From Labedella gwakjiensis (GTDB taxonomy: Bacteria; Actinomycetota; Actinomycetes; Actinomycetales; Microbacteriaceae), in contig NZ_PYAU01000001.1 in assembly GCF_003014675.1 (NCBI RefSeq), positions 3,286,001 through 3,350,000 of the forward strand: a stretch of DNA of 64,000 nucleotides, read 5' to 3'. Below are positions 1 through 9,239 of the stretch, piece after piece. A program made the translations under genes and the position numbers. The first letter of the stretch is position 1; the number at the start of each line of letters is the position of its first letter. Below the pieces are notes generated by a model that did not search any database, was not told the origin of the DNA, and saw nothing but the letters and a program-made list of their open reading frames with translations.

Positions 1-387
1 GAGGCACGGCAGGCCGACGACTTCTACAAGGTGTCCCGTGTGATCCAGAATCGCCTCGACGACGGCATGCGACTCGAGATGGACTCGACGGCGCAGTACG
101 GCGTGAACGAGGCGTCGGGCTCGGTATGGTCGTCGGCCGAGGCGCTCGGCTCCGACAACCCGTGGAACACCTATCAGCGGGACGGCCTCCCCGTCGGTCC
201 GATCGCGAGTCCGGGGGACGTCGCGATCGACGCCGCGATGCACCCGGCCGACGGCAGCTGGATCTTCTTCGTCACGGTGAACCTCGACACCGGCGAGACG
301 GTGTTCTCCAACACGATCGCCGAACACGACGCCGCCGTCGCCCAGCTGAGGGCCTGGTGCGCGGACAACCCCGACAGCGGGTGTTGA
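1..387 (+). CDS. mltG: Endolytic transglycosylase MltG, C-terminal part (5' end outside window)
   Basis: The reading frame is open from base 1, so only about 128 C-terminal residues are present. The stretch SRVIQNRLDDGMRLEMDST followed by AQYG is the YceG/MltG signature of a short helix and a substrate-groove loop. The family is a membrane-anchored murein lytic transglycosylase that cleaves nascent glycan strands and sets their length. The membrane anchor and catalytic Glu lie upstream of the window. It ends 6 bases before aroE, an order (mltG-aroE-aroC) common in Actinobacteria. Family assignment is firm; nothing can be said of the N-terminus. Confidence 0.88.
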   Translation, partial: EARQADDFYKVSRVIQNRLDDGMRLEMDSTAQYGVNEASGSVWSSAEALGSDNPWNTYQRDGLPVGPIASPGDVAIDAAMHPADGSWIFFVTVNLDTGETVFSNTIAEHDAAVAQLRAWCADNPDSGC

Positions 388-393
388 CCCGTC

Positions 394-1275
394 GTGGATG
401 ATGACACGCCCGTCCCGCTCTTCGGCGTGATCGGATCGCCGATCGAGCACTCGCGGTCGCCGATACTCCACCGCGCCGCCTACCAGGTGATCGGTTTCGA
501 CGCCGAGTACGACAGGACCGAGGTGGTCGCTGGCGGGCTGACCGACTTCCTCAGCTCGTCGCCCCCTCGACGGCGCGGCGTATCGATCACGATGCCGCTC
601 AAGAGAGAGGCCTGGGTCGCCGCGACCACCCGGGATCGTGCGGCTGAACTGACGGGTGCCGTCAACACCCTGGTCTGGCCCGAGAGCGGTGGACAGGCTC
701 CGCTCAGCGGATCGAACACGGATGTCGCGGGGATCGTCGATGCCGTCCGCGCGGCCCTACCGGACGACGTCCGACGCGTCCTCGTCCTCGGGGCCGGGGC
801 GACGGCGGCCTCCGCCGTCGTCGCGGCCGTCGAGCTCGGCGCCGTCTCCCTCACCCTCGCGGTCCGATCCCCGGAGCGCGCCGGGGAGACGGTCGGCCTC
901 GCGCGTTCGCTCGGTCTCGACGTGACCGTGGTCGCTCTCGCCGACGTGGCGGCGGTTCGAGCAGACCTCGTCGTCTCGACCCTCCCGGGCGGAACGGCCA
1001 TGCCAGCCCTTCCGCTCGCGGCGCTCGTCCCCGGCGCGGTCGTCCTCGACGTCGCGTACTCTCCCTGGCCCAGCGCGCTCGTCGAGCGCGGCATCGCCGA
1101 GCGAGCGACCGTCGTCCACGGGCTGTCGATGCTCGTCCATCAGGCCGCCCAGCAGGTCCGTGTCTTCGCCGGCCTCGACGAGGGCGAATGGGGCGACGCG
1201 GTCGGACCGGTGACCCGCGCGATGTTCGACGTCGTCGGACTGCCGTCCTCCGGGGTCGTCACGTCGCTTCGCTGA
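394..1275 (+). CDS. aroE: Shikimate dehydrogenase
   Basis: It reduces 3-dehydroshikimate to shikimate with NADPH in the cytosolic shikimate pathway. The 293-residue protein has the substrate loop SPIEHSRSP (Ser20, Ser22), the catalytic Lys70 in ITMPLK, Asn91 in GAVNT, and Asp110 in SNTD. The dinucleotide loop reads GAGATA at 133-138, a slight departure from the usual GAGGA form. The GTG start lies 6 bases after the mltG stop. It heads a row of five aro genes, although a gap of 58 bases separates it from aroC. The residue set argues for true AroE rather than a YdiB-like quinate enzyme. Confidence 0.93.
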   Translation: MDDDTPVPLFGVIGSPIEHSRSPILHRAAYQVIGFDAEYDRTEVVAGGLTDFLSSSPPRRRGVSITMPLKREAWVAATTRDRAAELTGAVNTLVWPESGGQAPLSGSNTDVAGIVDAVRAALPDDVRRVLVLGAGATAASAVVAAVELGAVSLTLAVRSPERAGETVGLARSLGLDVTVVALADVAAVRADLVVSTLPGGTAMPALPLAALVPGAVVLDVAYSPWPSALVERGIAERATVVHGLSMLVHQAAQQVRVFAGLDEGEWGDAVGPVTRAMFDVVGLPSSGVVTSLR

Positions 1276-1333
1276 GGCCGACGGCCGCCGTCACAGGGAC
1301 GGGCCGCCGCCCGCGCTGTGGAAGGATGGGACC

Positions 1334-2578
1334 ATGCTTCGTTGGCTCACAGCCGGGGAATCCCACGGCCCGGAACTCATCGCGATCCTCGAGGGACTGC
1401 CCTCCGGCGTGCCCGTCTCGCTCGCGGCCATGCGCGAGGATCTCGCCCGCCGCAAGCTCGGCTACGGCCGAGGCAGCCGGATGAAGTTCGAGGAAGACGA
1501 GCTCTCCCTCTCTGGAGGTGTCCGACACGGGCTGAGCCTCGGCAGTCCTGTCGCTCTGCGGGTCGGCAACACCGAATGGCCGAAGTGGAGCGAGGTCATG
1601 AGCGCCGAGCCCGTCGAGACGACGGAGCGTTCGCGCGGGCGCAGCGCGCCCCTCACCCGCCCCCGTCCCGGACACGCCGACCTCGTCGGGATGCAGAAGT
1701 ACGACTTCGACGAGGCCCGGCCGATCCTCGAGCGCGCGAGCGCCCGCGAGACCGCCGCGCGCGTCGCCCTCGGCTCGGTCGCGCGGTCGTTCCTGTCCGA
1801 GCTGGGCATCCGCCTCGTGAGCCACACGCTCTCCATCGGGCCCGTGCGCGTGCCAGAGGACGCGCCTCTGCCCGGACCGGACGACGTGGCGGCACTCGAT
1901 GCCGATCCTCTGCGGTGCTTCCACGCCGAGACGAGCGCCGCGATGGTCGCCGAGGTCGACGACGCGAAGAAGGATGGCGACACCCTCGGGGGTGTCGTGG
2001 AGGTCCTCGGCTTCGGTCTGCCCCCAGGCCTCGGTTCCCACGTGCACTGGGACCGCCGCCTCGACGGGCGTCTCGCCCAGGCGCTCATGGGGATCCAGGC
2101 GATCAAGGGAGTGGAGGTCGGCGACGGCTTCCTCACGACCACGCGCCGCGGATCGCGCGCTCACGACGAACTCTTCATCGGTGAGGACGGCATCGTCCGC
2201 TCGACGGATCGCGCCGGCGGCACCGAGGGCGGCATGAGCACGGGAACCGTTCTGCGGGTCCGTGCCGGAATGAAGCCCATCGCGACGGTCCCGCATTCGC
2301 TGCGCACCGTCGACGTCGCCACCGGTGAGACGGCCACGGCCCACCACCAGCGTTCGGACGTCTGCGCCGTCCCCGCGTCGGGCGTCGTCGCCGAGGCGAT
2401 GGTAGCGCTCGTGCTGGCCGACGCCGTGCTCGAGAAGTTCGGGGGCGACTCGGTGGGGGAGACCCGCCGGAACCTCGAGTCGTACCTCGCGGCCATCCCG
2501 GAGGAGCTGCGGACGGCCGCCGCGTCGGACGCGCGTCTCGGCGAGGACGGCGTCGAGGCGGCCCCGACCGGTGCCTGA
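1334..2578 (+). CDS. aroC: Chorismate synthase
   Basis: It converts EPSP to chorismate using reduced FMN, the last step of the shared aromatic pathway. At 414 residues it is of normal length. Family signatures are GESHGPEL with His11, [23 protein letters not shown], and RGSRAHDE followed by [10 protein letters not shown]. The start is preceded by AAGGA, usable as a Shine-Dalgarno; the same bases form AAGGAT exactly 6 bases before the ATG, so a leaderless reading is also possible. It overlaps aroK by 8 bases. Its product feeds trpE at 24421. Confidence 0.97.
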   Translation: MLRWLTAGESHGPELIAILEGLPSGVPVSLAAMREDLARRKLGYGRGSRMKFEEDELSLSGGVRHGLSLGSPVALRVGNTEWPKWSEVMSAEPVETTERSRGRSAPLTRPRPGHADLVGMQKYDFDEARPILERASARETAARVALGSVARSFLSELGIRLVSHTLSIGPVRVPEDAPLPGPDDVAALDADPLRCFHAETSAAMVAEVDDAKKDGDTLGGVVEVLGFGLPPGLGSHVHWDRRLDGRLAQALMGIQAIKGVEVGDGFLTTTRRGSRAHDELFIGEDGIVRSTDRAGGTEGGMSTGTVLRVRAGMKPIATVPHSLRTVDVATGETATAHHQRSDVCAVPASGVVAEAMVALVLADAVLEKFGGDSVGETRRNLESYLAAIPEELRTAAASDARLGEDGVEAAPTGA

Positions 2579-3110
2579 GGTCGACGCTCGGTCCCATGAC
2601 GCCCGGCCCCTCGACGTTCGGGCCCTCGTCGTGATCGGCCCGATGGCTGCGGGCAAGTCGAAGATCGGACGCCGCGTCGCCCGCCTGCTGGGGATGCCCT
2701 TCAGCGACACCGATCGTGTCGTCGTGTCCGCGCACGGCCCGATCCCTGCGATCTTCGAGCGCGAGGGCGAGGACGCCTTCCGCGAGTACGAACGTGACGC
2801 CGTCGCACGGGCCGTGGCGAAGCGTTCCGTCGTCTCGCTCGGAGGCGGAGCGGTCGTCCACCCCTCGACGGCCGAGTTGCTCTCCGCAGCGACCGTCGTC
2901 TACTTGACGGTGAGCCCCGAGGCCGTACGATCGCGGATCGCCGGATCGAATCGGCCTCTCCTCACGGACGGCGTCGAGTCGTGGGAACGCATCTTCGCCG
3001 AGCGGAAGCCCCTCTATGAGCGGCTCGCGACGGCCACGTGGGACACATCGACGCTCCCGATCTCGCGGATCGCCGATGAGATCGCGCACTGGGCGAAAGG
3101 ACGGATATGA
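2571..3110 (+). CDS. aroK: Shikimate kinase
   Basis: It phosphorylates the 3-hydroxyl of shikimate with ATP. The 179-residue protein has Walker A GPMAAGKS at 23-30, the substrate-binding DTD motif at 46-48, the glycine-rich LGGGAV loop, and the lid NRPLL. It begins with GTG inside the end of aroC and shares the 4-base ATGA junction with aroB, so translation of aroC, aroK and aroB is likely coupled. About 15 extra residues precede the P-loop strand compared with compact AroK proteins. Confidence 0.96.
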   Translation: MPEVDARSHDARPLDVRALVVIGPMAAGKSKIGRRVARLLGMPFSDTDRVVVSAHGPIPAIFEREGEDAFREYERDAVARAVAKRSVVSLGGGAVVHPSTAELLSAATVVYLTVSPEAVRSRIAGSNRPLLTDGVESWERIFAERKPLYERLATATWDTSTLPISRIADEIAHWAKGRI

Positions 3111-4222
3111 CCACCGGAAACACGCAGGGCTCGCCCACGGGGCGCGCGGACTCCTCTCCCATCCACGTCGGGGGAACCGACGGCTACGACGTGCACGTGG
3201 GGCGCGACATCCTGGACCGTGTTGTCGACGCGCTCGGGACCGGAGTGCGCAAGGTGCTCATCGTGCACCCGCCGACGCTGGGAGCCGAGGCCGCGAAGCT
3301 ACGGGCGAGACTCCTCGATTCCTCGCTCGAGGCCCTGCTCGCCGAGGTCCCCGACGCGGAGACCGGTAAGCGCGTCGAGGTCGCGGCGTTCTGCTGGCAG
3401 ATCCTCGGGCAGGCCGACTTCACGCGGAGCGACGCGGTGATCGGACTCGGCGGAGGGGCGGTGACCGATCTCGCCGGGTTCGTCGCGGCGACGTGGCTCC
3501 GCGGTGTCGCGGTCGTGCAGATCCCGACGACGGTGCTCGGCATGGTCGATGCGGCCGTCGGAGGCAAGACCGGCATCAACACGAACGAGGGGAAGAACCT
3601 CGTGGGCGCGTTCCACGCTCCCGCCGCCGTCGTCGCCGACCTCGACCTTCTCGGCACCTTGCCGCGGAACGAGATCCTCGCGGGCTTCGCGGAGATCGTG
3701 AAGTGCGGATTCATTGGCGACCCGCGCATCCTCGAGGTGATCGAGGACGACGTCGCGCGCGTCACCGACCCGACGACGGACCAGTTCCGCGAGGTCGTCG
3801 AGCGGTCGATCGCGCTCAAGGCCGCTGTCGTGAGCGAGGACTTCACCGAGCAGGGCCGTCGCGAGATCCTCAACTACGGTCACACGCTCGGACACGCGAT
3901 CGAGCACGCCGAGCGCTACCAGTGGCGGCATGGAGCGGCCGTGGCGATCGGCATGGTGTTCGCGGCCGAGCTCGGTCGTCTGTCCGGCCCGTTGTCCGAC
4001 GCCGTCGTGGACCGGCACCGTTCGGTCCTCTCGTCACTCGATCTGCCGATCGACTACCCGGTCGGACGCTGGAACACGCTTCTCGCGACGATGCAGCGCG
4101 ACAAGAAGGCGCGTGCGGGGCTGCTCCGCTTCATCGTGCTCGACGACATCGCGCGGCCGACCGTCCTCACGGCGCCCGACCAGTCCCTCCTCTTCACGGC
4201 GTGGCAGGAGGTAGGTTCGTAG
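3107..4222 (+). CDS. aroB: 3-Dehydroquinate synthase
   Basis: It cyclises DAHP to 3-dehydroquinate using NAD and a divalent metal. The 371-residue protein shows the NAD loop GGGAVTDLAGFVAATW, the lysine-rich GGKTGIN segment, and the metal-ligand motifs GFAEIVKCG, GHTLGHAIEH and WRHGAAVAIG. It starts inside the aroK stop codon (ATGA) and is followed two bases later by aroQ. The class is the classic metal-dependent DHQS, not the 2-epi-5-epi-valiolone synthase relatives, judged from its place among aro genes. Confidence 0.96.
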   Translation: MTTGNTQGSPTGRADSSPIHVGGTDGYDVHVGRDILDRVVDALGTGVRKVLIVHPPTLGAEAAKLRARLLDSSLEALLAEVPDAETGKRVEVAAFCWQILGQADFTRSDAVIGLGGGAVTDLAGFVAATWLRGVAVVQIPTTVLGMVDAAVGGKTGINTNEGKNLVGAFHAPAAVVADLDLLGTLPRNEILAGFAEIVKCGFIGDPRILEVIEDDVARVTDPTTDQFREVVERSIALKAAVVSEDFTEQGRREILNYGHTLGHAIEHAERYQWRHGAAVAIGMVFAAELGRLSGPLSDAVVDRHRSVLSSLDLPIDYPVGRWNTLLATMQRDKKARAGLLRFIVLDDIARPTVLTAPDQSLLFTAWQEVGS

Positions 4223-4224
4223 CC

Positions 4225-4662
4225 ATGCCGACCGTCCTCGTCCTCAACGGCCCGAACCTCGGGCGCCTCGGCAGCCGCGAGCCCGACGTCTACGGCTCGG
4301 CCGACCTCGCGGCCCTCGAGGCGTCGCTCGTCACGTCCCTCCCGGACGGGTGGGACCTCGACCTCCGTCAGACCGACGACGAGGCGACGCTCATCTCCTG
4401 GCTGCACGAGGCCGTCGACTCGAGCTCGCCGGTGATCCTGAACCCGGCGGCGTTCACCCACTACAGCTACGGGCTGAGGGACGCGGCGGCTCTCGTGACG
4501 AAGCCGGGAGGGACCCTCATCGAGGTCCACATCTCGAACCCGCACGCCCGTGAGGAGTTCCGCCACACGAGCGTGATCTCGGGCGTTGCATCCGGCGTGA
4601 TCGCCGGATTCGGCTTCGACTCGTACCGCCTCGCCCTGCTGCACATCGTCGGCCGCTCCTGA
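4225..4662 (+). CDS. aroQ: Type II 3-dehydroquinate dehydratase
   Basis: It dehydrates 3-dehydroquinate to 3-dehydroshikimate. The 145-residue length and the N-terminal NGPNLGRLGSREPDVYG, with the catalytic Arg and Tyr, identify the dodecameric type II enzyme. NPAAFTHYS and the histidine motif EVHISN follow. An ATG three bases after the aroB stop, behind the Shine-Dalgarno-like AGGAGG at 4206-4211, is chosen; an open frame extends far upstream but overlaps aroB and is not coding. It closes the aro row, with the efp promoter right after it. Confidence 0.96.
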   Translation: MPTVLVLNGPNLGRLGSREPDVYGSADLAALEASLVTSLPDGWDLDLRQTDDEATLISWLHEAVDSSSPVILNPAAFTHYSYGLRDAAALVTKPGGTLIEVHISNPHAREEFRHTSVISGVASGVIAGFGFDSYRLALLHIVGRS

Positions 4663-4682
4663 CCGGCTCCCCGGCCCTACGG

Positions 4683-4688
4683 TAGACT
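4683..4688 (+). promoter_or_regulatory. Putative -10 box TAGACT of efp
   Basis: TAGACT lies 20 bases after the aroQ stop and about 75 bases before the efp ATG, giving a leader of roughly 70 bases. The same hexamer recurs upstream of lgt, gltB, pyk, uvrA, sodA and the small trp-region gene at 26589. No clear -35 hexamer is visible. Confidence 0.5.
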
Positions 4689-4763
4689 CGGCTGCTGGCC
4701 GTCTCCGGCCCCTCCGCGGTTCACGACCGCTGCTCCCTGAACGCGTATCGAACGGACATCCCC

Positions 4764-5327
4764 ATGGCTTCAACCGCTGACATCAAGAACGGCGTCGTCA
4801 TCAACATCGACGGACAGCTGTGGTCCGTCATCGAGTTCCAGCACGTCAAGCCGGGCAAGGGCGGCGCCTTCGTGCGCACGAAGCTCAAGAACATCATGAC
4901 GGGCAAGGTCGTCGACAAGACGTACAACGCCGGCGCGAAGATCGAGACGGAGAACGTCGACCGCCGCGACTACCAGTACCTGTACAACGACGGCTCCGGC
5001 TTCGTGTTCATGGACACGAGCGACTACGACCAGATCACCGTCCCGAGCGAGATCGTCGGCGATGCCGCGAACTTCATGCTCGAGAACCAGATGGCGACAG
5101 TCGCCATGAACAACGGCAACCCGCTCTACGTCGAGCTCCCCGCCTCCGTCGTGCTCGAGATCACCTACACGGAGCCGGGCCTCCAGGGAGACCGTTCCAC
5201 GGGCGGCACCAAGCCGGCGACCGTCGAGACGGGACATCAGATCCAGGTGCCGCTCTTCGTCGAGACCGGCACGCGCGTCAAGGTCGACACGCGCACGGGC
5301 GACTACCTGGGCCGGGTCACCGACTAG
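4764..5327 (+). CDS. efp: Translation elongation factor P
   Basis: EF-P binds between the P and E sites and rescues ribosomes stalled at polyproline. The 187-residue protein has the KOW-like domain I and two OB domains. The functional loop reads [10 protein letters not shown] with Lys32 at the tip. Some Actinobacteria carry a PGKGP loop whose lysine is reported to work unmodified; here the proline is replaced by glycine. It is followed by nusB with a one-base overlap (TAGTG), a common actinobacterial pairing. Confidence 0.98.
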   Translation: MASTADIKNGVVINIDGQLWSVIEFQHVKPGKGGAFVRTKLKNIMTGKVVDKTYNAGAKIETENVDRRDYQYLYNDGSGFVFMDTSDYDQITVPSEIVGDAANFMLENQMATVAMNNGNPLYVELPASVVLEITYTEPGLQGDRSTGGTKPATVETGHQIQVPLFVETGTRVKVDTRTGDYLGRVTD

Positions 5328-5740
5328 TGGGCGCTCGGACGAAGGCGCGCAAGCGCGCGCTCGACATCCTCTACTCGGCCGACGTGCGTCGGATCACCCC
5401 GGCCGAGGCGCTCTCGGCTGAGGCCGGGCGGGCGGCGAGCGAACCTGACCGTGCGGCGTCGTGGCTGTACGCTCGCGACATCGTGGACGGCGTCATCGAC
5501 AACCAGGTCGAGATCGACGAACAGATCGAGACGTTCTCCCAGGGCTGGTCCCTCGAGCGTATGCCCGCGATCGATCGGGCGATCCTGCGCATCGGCGTCT
5601 GGGAGGTCCTCTTCAACGAGGAGATCCCCACGGGCGTGGCGATCGACGAGGCCGTCGAGGCCGCCAAGGAGTACTCGACGGACGACTCGCCGAGCTTCAT
5701 CAACGGTCTGCTCGGACGCATCGCGCAGCAGGCCTCCTGA
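5327..5740 (+). CDS. nusB: Transcription antitermination factor NusB
   Basis: NusB pairs with S10 (NusE) to bind boxA RNA in rRNA antitermination. From the GTG that overlaps the efp stop codon the protein is 137 residues, the normal size. It starts with the basic GARTKARKRALDILYSADV and contains the family helix MPAIDRAILRIGVWE and the C-terminal EAVEAAKEYS with FINGLLGRIA. Longer in-frame upstream sequence runs through efp in another frame and is not coding. Confidence 0.94.
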   Translation: MGARTKARKRALDILYSADVRRITPAEALSAEAGRAASEPDRAASWLYARDIVDGVIDNQVEIDEQIETFSQGWSLERMPAIDRAILRIGVWEVLFNEEIPTGVAIDEAVEAAKEYSTDDSPSFINGLLGRIAQQAS

Positions 5741-5820
5741 TTCCGGGGGAACTCCTCCCGTGCGACGGCGCCATCTGCAACGCGCGCGCTCGCTCGGGAC
5801 GAGCCACGTCGGCGGGCTGA

Positions 5821-5826
5821 TAGGCT
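5821..5826 (+). promoter_or_regulatory. Putative -10 box TAGGCT of the pyr operon
   Basis: TAGGCT sits 58 bases before the pyrR ATG. Transcription starting about 7 bases downstream would give a leader of about 52 bases that contains the whole PyrR-binding hairpin. No strong -35 hexamer is seen. Confidence 0.5.
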
Positions 5827-5856
5827 CGCCAGAGCAACGAGACAACCTTTAACACC

Positions 5857-5884
5857 GTCCGAGAGGCGGAGAAGGGAGTCGGAC
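5857..5884 (+). promoter_or_regulatory. PyrR-binding RNA hairpin covering the pyrR Shine-Dalgarno
   Basis: GTCCGA (5857-5862) pairs perfectly with TCGGAC (5879-5884), enclosing a 16-base loop that begins GAGGC and contains the Shine-Dalgarno GAAGGGAG (5871-5878). The ATG follows immediately. The GAGAGGC core and the preceding TTTAACACC resemble the PyrR-binding loops known from Gram-positive bacteria and the mycobacterial site, where PyrR represses translation. Inference: PyrR bound with UMP or UTP stabilises the stem and blocks pyrR and the coupled pyrB. Confidence 0.8.
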
Positions 5885-6442
5885 ATGAGTGCACGCGTCG
5901 TGCTGCAGCATGCTGACATCTCGCGGGCGCTGACCCGCATCGCGCACGAGATCCTCGAATCCAATCGCGGAGCGGAGGATCTGGTCATCCTCGGCATCCC
6001 GACGCGCGGCGTCATCCTCGGTCGCCGGATCGCCGGTCTCGTCTCCGACTTCTCCGGGACGGACGTCCCCACGGGCTCGCTCGACGTGACGATGTACCGC
6101 GACGATCTCTCGCGGAACCCCACGCGCGCACCGGCGCCGACCTCGATCCCGCCGCGTGGTATCGACGGTGCGACGGTCGTCCTCGTCGACGACGTCCTCT
6201 ATTCGGGACGCACCATCCGTGCCGCCCTCGACGCGCTCGGCGACATCGGCCGTCCGCGGGCCGTGCGCCTCGCGGCGCTCGTCGATCGCGGACATCGCGA
6301 GCTCCCGATCCGCCCGGACTTCGTGGGCAAGAACCTGCCGTCGTCACCGAGCGAGCGCATCTACGTGCGTCTCGAGGACGTCGACGGCGAAGAATCCGTC
6401 TCGATCGAGCAGGGCCGCTCGACCGATGGAGGGGAGTCCTGA
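5885..6442 (+). CDS. pyrR: Bifunctional pyr regulator / uracil phosphoribosyltransferase PyrR
   Basis: PyrR senses uridine nucleotides, binds pyr mRNA and has weak uracil phosphoribosyltransferase activity. The 185-residue protein has the PRPP loop [13 protein letters not shown] at 98-110 and the type I PRTase core. It is the first gene of a chain of overlapping pyr genes to 14528, and its own start codon abuts the hairpin at 5857-5884. The last base of its stop is the first of the pyrB ATG (TGATG). Confidence 0.97.
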   Translation: MSARVVLQHADISRALTRIAHEILESNRGAEDLVILGIPTRGVILGRRIAGLVSDFSGTDVPTGSLDVTMYRDDLSRNPTRAPAPTSIPPRGIDGATVVLVDDVLYSGRTIRAALDALGDIGRPRAVRLAALVDRGHRELPIRPDFVGKNLPSSPSERIYVRLEDVDGEESVSIEQGRSTDGGES

Positions 6443-7389
6443 TGCGCCACCTCCTGTCCACGCGAGACCTCTCCCGCGACGAGGCCATCCACATCCTCGA
6501 CGTCGCCGAGGACATGGCAGAGACCCAGACCCGTGAGGTGCGGAAGCTTCCGACCCTGCGCGGCAAGACCGTCGTCAATCTGTTCTTCGAGGACTCGACG
6601 CGCACGCGCATCTCGTTCGAGGCCGCGGCCAAGCGGCTCTCGGCCGACGTCATCAACTTCAGCGCCAAGGGATCGAGCGTCTCGAAGGGAGAGAGCCTGA
6701 AGGACACGGCTCAGACCCTCGAGGAGATGGGGGCGGATGCCGTCGTCATCCGTCACGGGGCGTCCGGCGCGCCGCACACGCTCGCGGCGAGCGGATGGAT
6801 CGACGCGGGCATCGTGAACGCCGGAGACGGCACGCACGAACACCCGACGCAGGCGCTCCTCGACGCCTTCACGATGCGGCGACGGATCCACGGCTCGGCG
6901 AGCAGGGGTCGCGGCCTCGACGGCATCACGGTCGCCATCGTGGGTGACATCCTGCACTCGCGAGTGGCCCGATCGAACGTGTGGCTCCTCTCCGCTCTCG
7001 GCGCGCGCACGGTCTTCGTGGGCCCGCCGACACTCATTCCGCTCGACCTCACGGGATGGCCGGCCGAGACCTCCTACGATCTCGATGCGACCCTCACGAC
7101 GCACCCCGACGTGGTCATGATGCTCCGCATCCAGACGGAGCGGATGAACGACGCGTTCTTCCCGAGCCCGCACGAGTACGCGAGGCGCTGGGGACTCGAC
7201 GACGAACGCCTCGCGCGTCTCGGCCCGGATACGATTGTCATGCACCCCGGCCCGATGAACCGCGGCCTCGAGATCTCCTCCCGAGCAGCGGATTCCGCGC
7301 AGTCGACGGTGCGCGAGCAGGTCGCGAACGGTGTCTCGGCGCGCATGGCCGTCCTGTATCTCCTTCTCTCCGGCGAACGTGAGGACTGA
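6442..7389 (+). CDS. pyrB: Aspartate carbamoyltransferase catalytic subunit
   Basis: It joins carbamoyl phosphate and aspartate to make carbamoyl aspartate. The 315-residue protein has the carbamoyl-phosphate motif STRTR at 52-56, the [10 protein letters not shown] segment and the C-terminal MHPGPMNRG. No pyrI regulatory gene is nearby, as expected in Actinobacteria, so the enzyme is probably an unregulated trimer or associates with PyrC. Translation is likely coupled to pyrR through TGATG. Confidence 0.97.
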   Translation: MRHLLSTRDLSRDEAIHILDVAEDMAETQTREVRKLPTLRGKTVVNLFFEDSTRTRISFEAAAKRLSADVINFSAKGSSVSKGESLKDTAQTLEEMGADAVVIRHGASGAPHTLAASGWIDAGIVNAGDGTHEHPTQALLDAFTMRRRIHGSASRGRGLDGITVAIVGDILHSRVARSNVWLLSALGARTVFVGPPTLIPLDLTGWPAETSYDLDATLTTHPDVVMMLRIQTERMNDAFFPSPHEYARRWGLDDERLARLGPDTIVMHPGPMNRGLEISSRAADSAQSTVREQVANGVSARMAVLYLLLSGERED

Positions 7390-7390
7390 C

Positions 7391-8731
7391 ATGTCGACAC
7401 CCACCCTCCTCATCCGTGCGGCGACGCTGCCCGACGGCTCTCGTGCCGACATCGCGGTTGCCGACGGTCTCATCACCGACGTCGGTCAGGGCCTGTCCGT
7501 GTCGGGCGCGACCGTCGTCGACGCCGATGGCCTCCAGGCGCTCCCGGGACTCGTCGACCTGCACACCCACCTTCGTGAACCCGGGCACGAGGACAGCGAG
7601 ACCGTCCTGACCGGGACGCGCGCCGCCGCCGCCGGTGGGTTCACGACGGTCTTCGCGATGGCGAACACGTCCCCCGTCGCCGACACGGCCGGTCTCGTCG
7701 AGCAGGAGCTCGCCCTCGGAGAGGCCTCCGGCTACGCCACGGTCCAGCCGATCGGTGCCGTCACAGTCGGTCTCGCGGGGGAGCGGCTCGCTGAACTCGG
7801 CGCCATGGCGTCCTCCCGGGCGCGGGTCCGGCTCTTCTCGGACGACGGCGTCTGTGTGAGCGACCCGCTCCTGATGCGTCGTGCCCTCGAGTACGTCAAG
7901 GCGTTCGACGGGGCGATCGCGCAGCACGCGCAGGAGCCGCGGCTCACCGTCGGCGCTCAGATGAACGAGGGCGAGGTCGCGACGCGACTCGGCCTCGCGG
8001 GATGGCCGGCCGTCGCCGAGGAGGCGATCATCGCGCGCGATGTCCTTCTCACCGAGCATGTCGGCAGCCGGCTTCACGTCTGCCACGTCTCGACCGCCGG
8101 GTCCGTCGAGATCATCCGCTGGGCCAAGGCGCGCGGCATCGCTGTGACCGCCGAGGTGACGCCACACCATCTCCTGCTCACGGAGGACCTCGCCGAGTCC
8201 TACGACGCGCGCTTCAAGGTGAACCCTCCGCTGCGGTCAGCGGAAGACGTCGCGGCCGTACGCGCCGGGCTCGCCGACGGGACGATCGACATCGTCGCGA
8301 CCGACCACGCCCCGCATCCGGAGCAGCACAAGGACTGCGCGTGGCCGGAGGCGGCCAACGGCATGGTCGGACTGGAATCGGCCCTCAGCGTCGTGCAGAC
8401 GACGATGGTGGACACCGGCATGATCGGCTGGGGCGACGTGGCCAGGGTGCTCTCGGAAGCGCCGGCGCAGATCGGTCGGCTCGCTCACGCGGGCTCGCCC
8501 ATCGCGGCCGGGTCCCGGGCGGACGTCACCCTGTACGACCCGAACGTGTCGCGCACGTTCGCCGTCGACGACCTCGCGGGGCGGAGCGTGAACTCGCCGT
8601 ACCTCGGACGGTCGTTGCCCGGACGCGTCGTCGCCACCGTCCACCGTGGTGTTCCGACGGTGCTCGACGGGGTCCTGCGTCCGCACGACGAGGTCGTCCG
8701 TGACGTGACGGCGGTGAGCGCTCGTGGATAA
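7391..8731 (+). CDS. pyrC: Dihydroorotase (class I)
   Basis: It reversibly cyclises carbamoyl aspartate to dihydroorotate. The ATG one base after the pyrB stop gives 446 residues; an upstream in-frame extension overlaps pyrB and is rejected. Metal ligands are visible in DLHTHLREPG (His58, His60), HVCHVSTAG and ATDHAPH. Length and motif set indicate the long class I type found with PyrB in Gram-positive bacteria. It overlaps the following membrane protein gene by 8 bases. Confidence 0.96.
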   Translation: MSTPTLLIRAATLPDGSRADIAVADGLITDVGQGLSVSGATVVDADGLQALPGLVDLHTHLREPGHEDSETVLTGTRAAAAGGFTTVFAMANTSPVADTAGLVEQELALGEASGYATVQPIGAVTVGLAGERLAELGAMASSRARVRLFSDDGVCVSDPLLMRRALEYVKAFDGAIAQHAQEPRLTVGAQMNEGEVATRLGLAGWPAVAEEAIIARDVLLTEHVGSRLHVCHVSTAGSVEIIRWAKARGIAVTAEVTPHHLLLTEDLAESYDARFKVNPPLRSAEDVAAVRAGLADGTIDIVATDHAPHPEQHKDCAWPEAANGMVGLESALSVVQTTMVDTGMIGWGDVARVLSEAPAQIGRLAHAGSPIAAGSRADVTLYDPNVSRTFAVDDLAGRSVNSPYLGRSLPGRVVATVHRGVPTVLDGVLRPHDEVVRDVTAVSARG

Positions 8732-9239
8732 GCTCCTCCCCGGGCTGATCGTCGCCGTCGTCCTCGCCGCGATCCTCACGGTCATGTGGCTCGGCTGGCG
8801 TTCACGCGTGCGCCGCGACGCCGACCTCGTCGTCCCCGAGGTGCCGGAGGGCTACGTGCCCGTCTCGTCCGTCGACGTGCTCTACGTCGCGACGACGGAA
8901 GGCGATCGTCCACTCGAACGACTGGCCGTCCGCGGACTCGGCTTCCGTGCCCGGGCCGTCCTCTCGATCGCACCCTCCGGCGTCGTGCTCGCCATCCCGG
9001 GGGAGCGGCCGAGCTTCATCGAGGCGACGACCCTCACCTCGGTGGCAGCGACCAACGTCGCGATCGATCGGGTCGTCGAATCCGACGGCCTCATCCGCAT
9101 CGGCTGGAGCATCGGCGGCGTCCCCTGCGATTCCTACGTCCGTGTCGTCGACGCCGATCAGCTCGCCGTGATAGCCGACCTCGAACGCCTCCTCGTCCCA
9201 CTTCCCCCCGCACCCACCGAGAGTGAGTCCCTTTCATGA
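8724..9239 (+). CDS. Pyr-operon single-span membrane protein of unknown function
   Basis: The 171-residue protein has one hydrophobic helix at about residues 4-23 and then a basic RSRVRR stretch, so the rest probably faces the cytosol. The soluble part is rich in short beta-like strands, perhaps a PH-like domain (inference). A membrane or export protein occupies the same place between pyrC and carA in mycobacteria, so position is conserved across Actinobacteria. It overlaps pyrC by 8 bases and carA by 4, which supports it being translated. The role is unknown; a link to pyrimidine synthesis is only suggested by location. Confidence 0.82.
   Translation: MDKLLPGLIVAVVLAAILTVMWLGWRSRVRRDADLVVPEVPEGYVPVSSVDVLYVATTEGDRPLERLAVRGLGFRARAVLSIAPSGVVLAIPGERPSFIEATTLTSVAATNVAIDRVVESDGLIRIGWSIGGVPCDSYVRVVDADQLAVIADLERLLVPLPPAPTESESLS

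Noticed and set aside
5744-5760. A terminator after nusB
   Set aside because: The possible stem CGGGGG with CCTCCCG has only 6 pairs including a G-T and no pyrimidine tail, so it is too weak to list.
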